Shown: positions 1 through 8,359 of the stretch, piece by piece
Layout: the number at the start of each line of letters is the position of its first letter
How positions within the stretch are numbered: the stretch's first letter is position 1
Source: Acidobacteriota bacterium
GTDB lineage: Bacteria; Acidobacteriota; Terriglobia; Terriglobales; Acidobacteriaceae
Direction: 5' to 3'
Assembly: GCA_018268915.1 (NCBI GenBank)
Contig: JAFDVQ010000003.1
Location: forward strand, 248,001 to 312,000
Length of the DNA: 64,000 nt
Program-made: the position numbers and the translations under genes
Notes under the pieces: model-generated
What the model was told of the DNA's origin: nothing
Seen by the model: the letters and a program-made list of their open reading frames with translations, nothing else
The model's database searches: none

Positions 1-1182
1 CAATGCCGACTCGCGCACGTACCACACGCTCTGCGCTTCCTCCGGAGAACAGATATGCGCAATCGGCCTCACAGGCCAGTTCTGCGAGGCTTCCGTGATC
101 CGCCGCGACTTCTCCTTGGCCTCTTCCTCGGAGTCGGCCCCCATCTCCACCAGCAGAAAATTCTGCCCCGGAGGCAGCTTCTGCAACTGCGCGGATGCCA
201 ATCCCTTCCGCCGCATGAACTCCACCAGCATCTGGTCAAAGCCCTCGAGCCCGATCGGTCCGTGCTCCAGCGCTGCGGGCACCGCATCCGCCGCCGCAAA
301 TGCATCGGGAAACGCCAGCACCGTCAGCACCCGGTGCTGCGGGCTCACAGTCAAATTCAGCCGCGCCTCCAGCACCGTTGCACAAGTGCCTTCCGTCCCC
401 ACCAGTGCTCGCGCTACATTGAAGCCGTTCTCCGGCAGCAGCTCATCCAGGTTGTATCCCGAAACTCTTCGCGGTATCCGCGGAAACTTCGCCCGCACCA
501 GGTCTGAATATCGGTCTCGAATGTTCTTCAGCCCCGCATAGATTTCCCCGCGCCGCCCGCCTTCGCGAATGATTTGCTCAAGCTCAGAATCGCTCGTCTT
601 GCCGACAGTCATCCGCGTGCCGTCGTAGAGCGCCACATCCAGGCTCTCCACGTTATCGACAACCTTGCCGGCCATCAATCCATGCACGCCGCAGCTGTTG
701 TTTCCGATCATCCCGCCCAGCGTGCATCGCGAGTGCGTCGCCGGATCCGGTCCGTACGTCAGCTCATACTTCTCCGCAGCGTTGCGCAGCGTATCAAGCA
801 CAATCCCCGGCTGCACAACCGCCAGCTTCGCAGCCGCATCGATCGACACCAGCCCCGTCATGTAGCGCGAAAAATCAAGCACCACGGCCACATTCGCGCA
901 CTGTCCCGCAAGACTCGTCCCGCCCCCGCGCGGCAACACCGCCGCTCCCAGCGCGCGACACTCCGCCAGCGCCATCTCCACATCCGCCGCATCGCGCGGC
1001 CGAACCACTCCAACCGGCAGTTGTCTATAGTTCGAAGCATCCGTCGCGTACAGCGCGCGCGACCCCGCGTCAAACTGCACATCGCCACGCAGCTTCGCTT
1101 TCAGCCGCGCTTCGAGTTCCCGATGCGCACTGAACTTCTCATGTTCCAAAGGAGCCTGATTCAGAATCTTGAAAACGTCCAC
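1..1182 (-). CDS. FAD-linked oxidase (GlcD/YdiJ type), 3' end cut by window
   Basis: Read on the minus strand from a GTG at 1182; 394 codons are visible and the frame is still open at base 1. The visible part is a PCMH-type FAD-binding domain (FAD_binding_4): PRGGGTSLAGQ at about residues 84-94 and TLGGMIGNNSCG at 154-165 are the FAD pyrophosphate-binding segments, and RRVSGYNLDELLPENG and LVGTEGT are typical of D-lactate/glycolate dehydrogenase-like oxidases. The family oxidises 2-hydroxyacids and passes electrons on, often through a C-terminal Fe-S domain; whether that domain is fused here cannot be seen. An in-frame TGA lies ten codons upstream of the GTG, so the start cannot be far off. 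The substrate is not predictable from this fragment. Confidence 0.9.
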   Translation of the reverse strand, partial: MDVFKILNQAPLEHEKFSAHRELEARLKAKLRGDVQFDAGSRALYATDASNYRQLPVGVVRPRDAADVEMALAECRALGAAVLPRGGGTSLAGQCANVAVVLDFSRYMTGLVSIDAAAKLAVVQPGIVLDTLRNAAEKYELTYGPDPATHSRCTLGGMIGNNSCGVHGLMAGKVVDNVESLDVALYDGTRMTVGKTSDSELEQIIREGGRRGEIYAGLKNIRDRYSDLVRAKFPRIPRRVSGYNLDELLPENGFNVARALVGTEGTCATVLEARLNLTVSPQHRVLTVLAFPDAFAAADAVPAALEHGPIGLEGFDQMLVEFMRRKGLASAQLQKLPPGQNFLLVEMGADSEEEAKEKSRRITEASQNWPVRPIAHICSPEEAQSVWYVRESAL

Positions 1183-1218
1183 GCTGTGAATCTTAGCGCG
1201 CTTGTCTCATCAAAAGGC

Positions 1219-1250
1219 GGGTGCCCCAGGTCTCGCTTTTGAGACCTGGG
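1219..1250 (+). repeat. REP-like hairpin, family A copy 1
   Basis: Perfect 10-bp stem, CCCAGGTCTC (1225-1234) with GAGACCTGGG (1241-1250), loop GCTTTT, preceded by the GGGTGC end tag. It lies just upstream of the oxidase gene at 1-1182. The same 32-bp unit recurs across the window and is densest around the RAYT transposase gene at 57.8 kb. Confidence 0.9.
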
Positions 1251-1262
1251 AAGCAAGGACGA

Positions 1263-1312
1263 GTGCTAACCTCGCTAACGTGCGCTCCAGCGCACGCTGA
1301 CGCCGCTAACTC
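1263..1312. repeat. GCTAAC-tailed hairpin repeat
   Basis: Directly after the family A hairpin comes a run of GCTAAC words around a short palindrome, GTGCGCT-CC-AGCGCAC (1280-1295). A related unit is at 22162-22200, and pieces of it follow the hairpins at 1931-2029 (GCTAACTCCGC). It therefore looks like a second dispersed module that often sits beside the REP-like hairpins. Confidence 0.6.
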
Positions 1313-1319
1313 CGCTGTC

Positions 1320-1892
1320 CTACCTTCCGGGCCACTCATCCACCACGATTCCCAGATCGTTCAACTGCTGAATCGCGCCCTCCACATTCCGCCGCATCTT
1401 CGCGCGATCTTTCGCCGCCGCTCCCGGCATCTCCGCCACCGCTGCCACGCGCCCGTACTTCCACGCGCTCGCCGGAATAGCAACCATCGCCTCTGCCAGG
1501 TCAGCGGGCCTTATCTGGAGCTCCTGCCGCCGCGCGCCTTCCGGCCTCAGCATCGTGCCTTTGCCCATATCGCTGGTATTCGCGTCCGCATTGATAATCC
1601 GCAGCGTAATCGTCTCCGGCCCAACTGCCAGAAAAGGATTCGCCCACGCCGACGGCTCATGCACATCCATATACATGCTCTTCGTCGGCAGCGAAATCTT
1701 CTGGAGTTCCGCCCGCTGCTCATCCCGCTTGGTCGCCCGGGCAGCCGCCGCCGCGCGCGCCTGCTGCTCCGCACTCACCGCACTCTTCGCGACGCCAACA
1801 ACTGCCTCTTCCTGCTTATGACAGGCAACCAGCGTAGCCGCAACAAGCCCCGCCACCGCCCAGTACTGCAAACTTCTCTTAGGGGAATTCAC
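1320..1892 (-). CDS. Hypothetical lipoprotein
   Basis: A 190-residue product from a GTG start. The N-terminus is a lipoprotein signal: basic NSPKRS, a hydrophobic stretch and the lipobox LVAC with Cys24 as the lipidation site, so the protein should be anchored in the membrane facing the periplasm. An Ala/Arg/Gln-rich segment (about 40-65) looks like a short helical linker. No known domain is recognised in the rest. AGAAGG abuts the GTG, which is close for a Shine-Dalgarno site, so the exact start is uncertain. It is flanked by REP-like hairpins on both sides and is probably a single-gene unit. Confidence 0.75.
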   Translation of the reverse strand: MNSPKRSLQYWAVAGLVAATLVACHKQEEAVVGVAKSAVSAEQQARAAAAARATKRDEQRAELQKISLPTKSMYMDVHEPSAWANPFLAVGPETITLRIINADANTSDMGKGTMLRPEGARRQELQIRPADLAEAMVAIPASAWKYGRVAAVAEMPGAAAKDRAKMRRNVEGAIQQLNDLGIVVDEWPGR

Positions 1893-1930
1893 CCTTCTAG
1901 GATACCGTCATCTCCCCCTTGCAATGCAGT

Positions 1931-1962
1931 GGGTGCCCCACGTCTCGCTTTTGAGACGTGGG
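1931..1962 (+). repeat. REP-like hairpin, family A copy 2 (CG-swapped stem)
   Basis: Stem CCCACGTCTC (1937-1946) with GAGACGTGGG (1953-1962), loop GCTTTT. Compared with copy 1 the fifth stem pair is changed on both arms (G-C to C-G), so the palindrome is kept. This compensatory change argues that the structure matters. Confidence 0.9.
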
Positions 1963-1994
1963 GGTGCTGGATGCTAACTCCGCGAACGTGCGCG

Positions 1995-2029
1995 GGGTGC
2001 CCCCGGTCCCTCGCATTTGGGGACCGGGG
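1995..2029 (+). repeat. REP-like hairpin, family B copy 1
   Basis: GGGTGC tag followed by stem CCCCGGTCCC (2001-2010) and GGGACCGGGG (2020-2029) with a loop read as TCGCATTTG. Same end tag and size as family A but a different stem. Same orientation as the copy 33 bp upstream. Confidence 0.85.
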
Positions 2030-2054
2030 AGTGCAATGGCGGTGGCTAACCCCG

Positions 2055-2843
2055 CTAACTCCGCTCCCTCCCCCACTCCGCCTTCCTCTTCTCCAGAAAT
2101 GCCCTCGTCCCCTCCGCCTTATCCGCCGTATCGCACAGCTTCCCAAACGCCTCTGCCTCCAGCGCCAACCCCTTTTCCAGCGGCAAATCCAGCCCTCCAT
2201 CCACCACCCGGATGATCTCGGCCACCGCCATCGGAGCCTGCGCCGCGATCTCCCCCGCAATGCTCCCCGCCCTCATCATCAAATCCGCTGCCGGAACCAC
2301 CTCATCCACCAGCCCGATCCGCAGCGCCTCCCGCGCGTCGATCGCCGCTCCCGTCAGCAACAATTTCAGCGCCGTCCCACGCCCCACCAGTCGCGGCAAC
2401 CGCTGTGTTCCTCCATATCCCGGAATCACTCCGAGCTTCACCTCAGGCTGCCCGAACTTCGCATCCTCAGCCGCAATTCTGAGCGTGCACGCCATCGCCA
2501 GTTCGCATCCACCTCCCAGCGCAAACCCGCGCACGCAGGCAATCACCGGCTTCCCCAGCCTCTCAATCTTCCGGAACACCGCGTGCCCTCGCAACGCAAA
2601 CGCCTCTCCCTCACCCGGCCCCACCGCATCGAGTTCGCGAATATCCGCTCCAGCCGCAAAGGCCCTCTCTCCCGCTCCCGTCAGCAGCACCACACGAACA
2701 TCATCATCCTTGCCCAGTGCATCGAACGACGCATCCAGTTCCGCAAACATCGCCGCATTCAAAGCGTTCAATGCCTTTGCCCGATCCATCACGACAGTAG
2801 CAACAACGCCGTTCTTCTCCACCCGAATGTTTTCGTAACCCAT
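2055..2843 (-). CDS. Enoyl-CoA hydratase/isomerase (crotonase family)
   Basis: 262 residues, the usual length for a single-domain crotonase. The oxyanion-hole segments are AFAAGADIREL (61-71) and GFALGGGCELA (106-116). Both glutamates of classical enoyl-CoA hydratases are present: Glu114 in GGCELA and Glu134 in GQPEVKLGVIPGYGGTQRL-like sequence. It should hydrate 2-enoyl-CoA to 3-hydroxyacyl-CoA in the cytosol, in fatty-acid or amino-acid breakdown. It stands alone, about 46 kb from the FadN/FadA pair also in this window. A paralogous role in short-chain or branched-chain acyl-CoA metabolism cannot be excluded. Confidence 0.93.
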   Translation of the reverse strand: MGYENIRVEKNGVVATVVMDRAKALNALNAAMFAELDASFDALGKDDDVRVVLLTGAGERAFAAGADIRELDAVGPGEGEAFALRGHAVFRKIERLGKPVIACVRGFALGGGCELAMACTLRIAAEDAKFGQPEVKLGVIPGYGGTQRLPRLVGRGTALKLLLTGAAIDAREALRIGLVDEVVPAADLMMRAGSIAGEIAAQAPMAVAEIIRVVDGGLDLPLEKGLALEAEAFGKLCDTADKAEGTRAFLEKRKAEWGRERS

Positions 2844-2961
2844 AGCGTGATGAGCCTAGCAGGTCAGGCGTCATCGTGTTTTCGCGCATCAAAGGTTAGA
2901 AGTCTGTTCGCGCATCAGTTTCTCCGAAAGTCCCTGAAATCAGTAAACAATCTCATTTTCT

Positions 2962-4701
2962 ATGGGGTCTCTCCGCGCCGAGGCGGACGATTCATCGCAA
3001 ATGACCATCCAAGTCTCTGATATGTCGACGGACCCTTCGCTGCAAATCGCGCAACTCAGACGAGAACTTGAGTTGATGCACGAGCGCGAAGATCTGCTCG
3101 CCCAGATCGAATCAGCCACTCGTACCGCCATCAGTCCTGCTGAGATCACCTTGAACGCCGCGCAGCTCCTTTGCCGGCACATGCGCGTCGATCGCTGCGT
3201 ATACGCCGAAGTCGATCCGGACCAGGACACTGCATACGTCATCGGAAACTTCGTGGATGGACTGCCATCCATGATCGGAACGTACAGCCTCCGCCGCTTC
3301 TCCACTTCGCTGCACGATCTCCTCGTTTCCGGTAGCCCGTTCGTCGTCGATGATGTCGAAAGCGATCCCCGGTGTTCCGAGGTCCTTCAGAGCTTTCGCG
3401 ACACCAGCATCAGGGCGACAATTTCTTATCCTTTAATGAAGGACAGTCGCCTCACCTCCATCCTCGCAGTCCATACAAACGAGCCGCGTCACTGGACTGA
3501 GAGGGAGATTGATCTCGTCGCTACCGTGGCAGCCCGCTGCTGGGAGTCGATCGAGCGCGGAAGAGTCTTGCGCACGCTTGAGAGCGACCGCGAAGAGCTT
3601 CGCCGCAAATCCGCCGAGAGCGAACGGCAGCATGCCGAGCTCCAGACCATCTACGACACGGCTCCCATCGGCCTCGCCTACTTCGACCTCGACGACTATC
3701 ACTATCTCCGCCTGAACGATCGTCAGGCCGCCTTCTTCGGCCTCAAACCCGAACAGATCGTCGGCAGAACACTCACTGAAATGGCGCCCATCCCCGGCCT
3801 CCGCGAACTCTTCGATCAGGTTGCGCGCGGAGAGCCCGTCATCAACTACCCCCTCGAAGGAACGCTGGTCACCGATCCGAATGAGTATCGATATTGGACC
3901 GTCAGTTATTTTCCGGTCTACGGCCCGGAGGGCAAGATCCAGGGCATCACCGCAGCGTCTCAGGAGATCACGCAACAAAAGAAGGCCGAGAAAGCTCTCA
4001 TCCAGGCCGACAAGCTCGCCGCAGTCGGCCGTCTCGCCGCGTCCATCGCGCACGAGATCAACAACCCCCTCGAATCCATCACCAATCTCCTCTTCCTCGC
4101 AAGCAACAGCGATGAAATCCATGAGGTTCACAGCTTTCTGGACAGCGCGGAATCAGAGCTCCGCAGAGTATCCGCGATCGCTTCACAGACCTTGCGCTTC
4201 CATCGCCAGTCAACCAGCCCTCAAAATGTCGATGCTTCTGCGCTCGTCGAAGAGATTCTCAACGTCTACACCGGACGCATGCGTAATTCCCGTACCACCG
4301 TGTCGACGCAACTCAAAGCTCAGCATCCTGTCAGGTGTTTCGACGGCGAGATCCGCCAGGTTCTCGCAAACCTCATCGCAAACGCGCTGGACGCCATGAA
4401 TGCCGCACCCGGAAAACTCACAGTCCGTACACGCGAAGCCGCTCACCAGCCCACCGGCCGCAGAGGCGTCGTCTTCACCGTTGCCGACACCGGTTCAGGA
4501 ATCGCGCAGATCGCGTTGAAACGACTCTTCGAACCATTCTTCACCACCAAAGGCACAATCGGCACCGGCCTTGGCCTCTGGGTCAGCAAAGAAATCATCG
4601 CTCGCCACCACGGCTCGATACGCTTTCGCTCCAGCGAGTCGCCCGCGCATCACGGAACAGTCTTCACCATATTCCTGCCCCTGGACGCCGCCCCACGCTG
4701 A
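2962..4701 (+). CDS. Orphan sensor histidine kinase (GAF-PAS-HisKA-HATPase)
   Basis: 579 residues with no clear membrane segment, so probably a cytoplasmic sensor. Order: N-terminal coiled coil (about 17-50), GAF domain (about 50-195), a coiled-coil linker rich in Glu/Arg, a PAS domain (about 225-335), HisKA with His364 in SIAHEINNPLES as the phosphoacceptor, and a HATPase_c domain with the N box (DGEIRQVLANLIANALDAM), VADTGSGIA and GTGLGLWVSKEI. It autophosphorylates on His364 and should pass phosphate to a response regulator, but none is adjacent; an orphan receiver lies far away at 54361. Met14 or Met21 could also be the start. Confidence 0.93.
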   Translation: MGSLRAEADDSSQMTIQVSDMSTDPSLQIAQLRRELELMHEREDLLAQIESATRTAISPAEITLNAAQLLCRHMRVDRCVYAEVDPDQDTAYVIGNFVDGLPSMIGTYSLRRFSTSLHDLLVSGSPFVVDDVESDPRCSEVLQSFRDTSIRATISYPLMKDSRLTSILAVHTNEPRHWTEREIDLVATVAARCWESIERGRVLRTLESDREELRRKSAESERQHAELQTIYDTAPIGLAYFDLDDYHYLRLNDRQAAFFGLKPEQIVGRTLTEMAPIPGLRELFDQVARGEPVINYPLEGTLVTDPNEYRYWTVSYFPVYGPEGKIQGITAASQEITQQKKAEKALIQADKLAAVGRLAASIAHEINNPLESITNLLFLASNSDEIHEVHSFLDSAESELRRVSAIASQTLRFHRQSTSPQNVDASALVEEILNVYTGRMRNSRTTVSTQLKAQHPVRCFDGEIRQVLANLIANALDAMNAAPGKLTVRTREAAHQPTGRRGVVFTVADTGSGIAQIALKRLFEPFFTTKGTIGTGLGLWVSKEIIARHHGSIRFRSSESPAHHGTVFTIFLPLDAAPR

Positions 4702-4856
4702 ATCATTCCGAGCGGAGCTGTCGTCAAACCAAACAGACTGTCATTTGAAGCGAAGCTGGTCCGTCAGGCCTGCGAAGTCGAAGAACCCGCAGTTCGTGTT
4801 CCCCACAATTCCACCTCCCCCACAGCCTCATCTGATATCCATGGATCAAGACACAG

Positions 4857-5402
4857 ATGACCTTGTCCCTAGTACTCGGCTGGCTGCGCAACTCGCCCCA
4901 TCGAAGCTACGCATCCGGAATCGCAATCTCAATCGAATCCGCAATGATCCTGACCATCGTCGGCATTCAGCACGGCCTCAAATCCGACCCCACTTTCGCC
5001 AGAATGAACTTCACTCTCTGGACCACAATCCTTCTACTCGTCGTCGCAGTCATCGGACTCTTCTTCATCGCTGTTGAGCGCTACTTCAGCGTGCTCGATC
5101 GAACTCAGGAGGTCGGCGTCCTGCGCGTTCTCGGCGCAGGCGCAACCCACTACTGCCTTCTTCTCTTCACCGAGAACTCAGCCCTCTGCGCGCCCGCCAC
5201 AGCAGTCGGAATCTGCCTCACCTTCCTAATCCGTTGGGGAATGCACATGAGCTTTCCTGAATTTCTCAAGCTTGACATCGCCTTCATCTGGTGGCCAGTC
5301 GCATTCGCAATCGTCGAAGCCGCTTCAATCCTCGGCTCCGCCATCGCCATCCGCCCTGCGATCAGGAACGGCGTAACTCAGGCCCTCTCCTACGAGAAGT
5401 AA
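4857..5402 (+). CDS. Shortened FtsX-like ABC permease, middle part missing
   Basis: 181 residues. Residues 1-47 look like the start of a DevC/MacB-type permease (first membrane helix ending in ILTIVGIQHGL). From residue 52 the sequence goes straight into the C-terminal FtsX domain: a helix, then RTQEVGVLRVLGA, two more helices and the IRPAIRNGVTQALSYE end. Full-length relatives have roughly 200 extra periplasmic residues between these parts. The frame is intact across the join, so this is an internal in-frame deletion or a natural mini-permease. No ATPase partner or membrane-fusion protein is adjacent. No clear ribosome site is seen. It may be a decaying gene. Confidence 0.7.
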   Translation: MTLSLVLGWLRNSPHRSYASGIAISIESAMILTIVGIQHGLKSDPTFARMNFTLWTTILLLVVAVIGLFFIAVERYFSVLDRTQEVGVLRVLGAGATHYCLLLFTENSALCAPATAVGICLTFLIRWGMHMSFPEFLKLDIAFIWWPVAFAIVEAASILGSAIAIRPAIRNGVTQALSYEK

Positions 5403-5428
5403 CCCAAAAACATAAACAAGCTGAGAGC

Positions 5429-5452
5429 TGCAGCTGACACCTGACAGCTGCA
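5429..5452. terminator. Hairpin between convergent permease genes
   Basis: TGCAGCTG (5429-5436) and CAGCTGCA (5445-5452) form an 8-bp stem with an 8-nt loop in the 58-bp gap between two convergent genes. There is no T-run, so a terminator role is only inferred from location. Confidence 0.35.
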
Positions 5453-5460
5453 AGCCACCC

Positions 5461-8022
5461 TCACTCCACCCGCAACGCCCTCACCGGGTTCACGCCCGCC
5501 GCCCTCCGGGCCGGAACAATGCTCGCCACCAGCGCACATACTCCCAGCGCCAACACCGCTCCTCCCAGCACCAGAGGATCCCACCCCTTCACCTCATACA
5601 GCTTCGCCGCTATCAACCTCGCACACCCAATCGCCGCCGGAACTCCGATCACCAGCCCGATGAGTATCTGCAGAAACGCGCCCTTCAGCACCATCTCCAC
5701 CACGCTCGTCCGGTTCGCTCCCAGCGCGATCCTCACTCCGATCTCCGCCGTCCTCCGCTCCACGCTGTAAGCCGTCACGCCATACAGGCCCACAGCTGCC
5801 AGCACCAGCGCCAGCAATCCAAACAGCCCCGTCAACTGCGCAACGGTGCGGTCTTGATCGAGCCTGTCTGCAACCTGTTGCTCCATCGGCCGAATCGTCA
5901 CCAGCGTCAGGTTCGGATCAACCTCAGAGAACGCGCGCTTTACCTGCGCCTCCAGCCCTTCCATTCCGCCTTGCACTTCCAGCACCGCCGCCTCCATGAT
6001 GTGGCTGCGATCGTCGATCATCTGCACCATCTGCTTATCGAAGGTCCCATGCTGCGCCAGCGGCACAAAGAACAACGGCGGCCTCCAATGCCCACTCGGG
6101 TCCGTATAGTTCGCCGTGTGCAGCACACCAACAATCTCGTACGTCTTCGCGAACTTCGGTTCATCAATCCCAAACACCTGCCCGATCGGATCTTCACCCG
6201 GCTTGAAATATTTCTTCACCAGCGCCTCATCCACCACCGCCACATTGCGCGTCGCCGCCGTGTCCTGCTCCGTGATCGTGCGTCCGCGCACCAGCTTCTG
6301 TCCCATCGTTTCCAGGTATCCCGGGCTCACGCGATTCCACGACACCATCACGCTCGCCGGATCCGTGATGTTCGGAGTCTCCGATCCCGGCCGGAAGAAA
6401 AGCTCGCCCCAGTTGTTCGTGAACGGCGTATACAGCGCCAGTGCCGCCGACTTCACTCCCGGAATCCGCTCCAGCCGCTGCCGCAGATTCTTGTACGTCA
6501 CGTCCAGCTTCTCCCGCGAGTATCCCGAGAACGGAGCGTACATGCTGATGCTCACGCGATGATCGGGATTAAATCCGAAATCCTGCTGCTGCATCTTCTG
6601 CATACTCCGCGTCAGCAGTCCCGCTCCGCTCAGCAGCACTACTGAAAGCGTCGCCTGCACCACCACCAGCGCCTTCTGCCAGTAGCCGCTATGATCGCGC
6701 GTAGTCCGGTTCGCGCCATGCAGCGCCGCCGCCGGATTCGACCGCGTTGCGATCCATGCTGGAACCGTTCCGAACACCAGCCCCGTCAACAGCGCCACTC
6801 CAAATGCAAACCCCAGAACCGGCAGCGACGGCAGTGCGCTGATCGGCACATACTCCGCATGACGAAACGCCAGTGCAAGAATCACCTTCACGCCTGCGAA
6901 CGCCACTACCAATCCTGCCGCACCACCCGCAACGGCAAGCACCAGGCTCTCCGTCATCCACTGCCGGACCAGCCTTCGCCGCGACGCGCCCAGCGCCAAA
7001 CGTATCGCCGTCTGTGCGCTCCGTGCCGATCCGCGCGCCAGCAGCAGATTCGCAATGTTCGCGCACGCAATCAGCAGCACCAGCCCGCACACTCCCAGCA
7101 AAATTCGCAGGCTCGCTTCGTAGTCCGCCTTCATCGACGCAATACCAGCCCCGCCCGGCGTCAACTTCACAAATTGCTTCGGCAATACCGCATTCACCTG
7201 CGAAGCAAACTGCGGAAACAGCGGCCCGAAATCATTCAGGAACCAGTTGCGCAGAATCGTCGTCAGCCGCGGCCCCAGCGACTCCGGATTCACGCCCGGC
7301 TTCAACCGTCCGATGATCCGCAGCCACGACATCGGCTGATTCATCAGCGTATTCGCGCCCGAAATCAGTGGCTCCTGCTCGATCGGGACAAACATCTCCG
7401 GCGGATCGCTCTCCAGCTTCTCTCCATCAAACCCTCGCGGCGCAATCCCCACAATCGTGAACGGATTCCCATTCACCAGAAATGTCGAGCCCACAATCTT
7501 CGGATCCGAACCGTACTTCTGCTGCCATGCCCGATGCGTCAGCATCGCCGCCGGAGGCGCACCCCGCTTGTCATCCGCCGGTGTCAGCGTTCGACCCGCA
7601 TGCGCCTGAATGCCAAACGTGGAGAAATAGGTTCCAGAAACGTACTCACTGCGCAACGGCTTTGCCTGCTGGTCCGTCTCGCCTCGCCGCACGCTGAACA
7701 GCTCGCGTCCCGCCTGGAACGCCGCCAGTTGCTCAAACTCCGGCGCTGCCGCCTGGAACCGCTGGTACACAACGTATGGAAACAGTCCCCAGCTTCCCTC
7801 CGGCCCCATATTCACACAGCAGTCGTTGCCTTCGCCCACGCGATACAGCGTCGCCGGATCCGTTACCGGCAGCGACTTCAACATCACCGTATGTATCAGA
7901 GAGAAGATCGCCGTCGTCGCGCCAATTCCCAGCGCCAGCGTCAACATCGCCGTCAACGTGAACACAGGCGAGTGCCGCATCTGCCGCAGTGAGTACATCA
8001 CATCCTGCCAGAGATTTCGCAT
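5461..8022 (-). CDS. ADOP-family ABC transporter permease (MacB/FtsX, duplicated)
   Basis: 853 residues from the ATG at 8022, which has AAGGA seven bases upstream; an upstream in-frame extension of 13 codons has no such site. The N-terminus RNLWQDVMYSLRQMRHSPVFT and the following ALGIGATTAIFSLIHTVML helix are signatures of the acidobacterial duplicated orphan permease family. Two MacB periplasmic core domains alternate with two FtsX domains: the first FtsX ends in RSAQTAIRLALGASRRRLVRQW, the second in RTAEIGVRIALGANRTSVVEMV, with about eight membrane helices. These proteins lack an ATPase domain and must borrow one, or act as mechanotransmitters. The substrate is unknown. It is usually linked to a PadR regulator, which is absent here. 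Confidence 0.93.
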   Translation of the reverse strand: MRNLWQDVMYSLRQMRHSPVFTLTAMLTLALGIGATTAIFSLIHTVMLKSLPVTDPATLYRVGEGNDCCVNMGPEGSWGLFPYVVYQRFQAAAPEFEQLAAFQAGRELFSVRRGETDQQAKPLRSEYVSGTYFSTFGIQAHAGRTLTPADDKRGAPPAAMLTHRAWQQKYGSDPKIVGSTFLVNGNPFTIVGIAPRGFDGEKLESDPPEMFVPIEQEPLISGANTLMNQPMSWLRIIGRLKPGVNPESLGPRLTTILRNWFLNDFGPLFPQFASQVNAVLPKQFVKLTPGGAGIASMKADYEASLRILLGVCGLVLLIACANIANLLLARGSARSAQTAIRLALGASRRRLVRQWMTESLVLAVAGGAAGLVVAFAGVKVILALAFRHAEYVPISALPSLPVLGFAFGVALLTGLVFGTVPAWIATRSNPAAALHGANRTTRDHSGYWQKALVVVQATLSVVLLSGAGLLTRSMQKMQQQDFGFNPDHRVSISMYAPFSGYSREKLDVTYKNLRQRLERIPGVKSAALALYTPFTNNWGELFFRPGSETPNITDPASVMVSWNRVSPGYLETMGQKLVRGRTITEQDTAATRNVAVVDEALVKKYFKPGEDPIGQVFGIDEPKFAKTYEIVGVLHTANYTDPSGHWRPPLFFVPLAQHGTFDKQMVQMIDDRSHIMEAAVLEVQGGMEGLEAQVKRAFSEVDPNLTLVTIRPMEQQVADRLDQDRTVAQLTGLFGLLALVLAAVGLYGVTAYSVERRTAEIGVRIALGANRTSVVEMVLKGAFLQILIGLVIGVPAAIGCARLIAAKLYEVKGWDPLVLGGAVLALGVCALVASIVPARRAAGVNPVRALRVE

Positions 8023-8359
8023 GGATTTGTCCTTGCCAGTCCATACGAAGCATCCCCCCACCCAGTTCTCACATGCGTGACCTGCAGCACACCCCGACGT
8101 TCATCGCTGACGCGAAATCAGGAACGCACAAAAACCCTGACTGTCATCCCGAGCGAAGCCGAGGGACCCGCAGCTCAACTCCCCACTTCAACAGTCTCTC
8201 CGAAACTGTTGCTCAGTCAGAGACACAAGGATCACATTCATCGTTTTGGTTTTTCTATTTTTCAAGAACTGGAGAGACTGCGGGTGCTTCGGCTCGGGAT
8301 GGCGGCCGGGGCGGTTATATGGACGAGTTGCTTAGATGATTTCGCTTCTGTGGCGGCGG
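8023..8359. other. Gene-free gap with repeat and competing inverted repeats
   Basis: This 337-bp gap lies between the start of the ADOP permease and the end of the RNase H gene. It holds a TGTCATCC-type dispersed repeat (8142-8172). It also has CAGTCTCTCC at 8192-8201, which can pair with GGAGAGACTG at 8271-8280, and an alternative local hairpin CAACAGT/ACTGTTG (8189-8211) using the same left arm. No open frame with coding character was seen. Confidence 0.5.
8142..8172 (+). repeat. TGTCATCC-family dispersed repeat, short copy
   Basis: TGTCATCCCGAGCGAAGC followed by GAGGGACCCGCAG. The same outline recurs at 22939-22994 and, inverted, at 55330-55445 and 56099-56174. Confidence 0.7.

Noticed and set aside
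4735..4856. Remains of the missing permease part before the short permease gene
   Set aside because: None of the three plus frames in this gap reads like MacB periplasmic core sequence.
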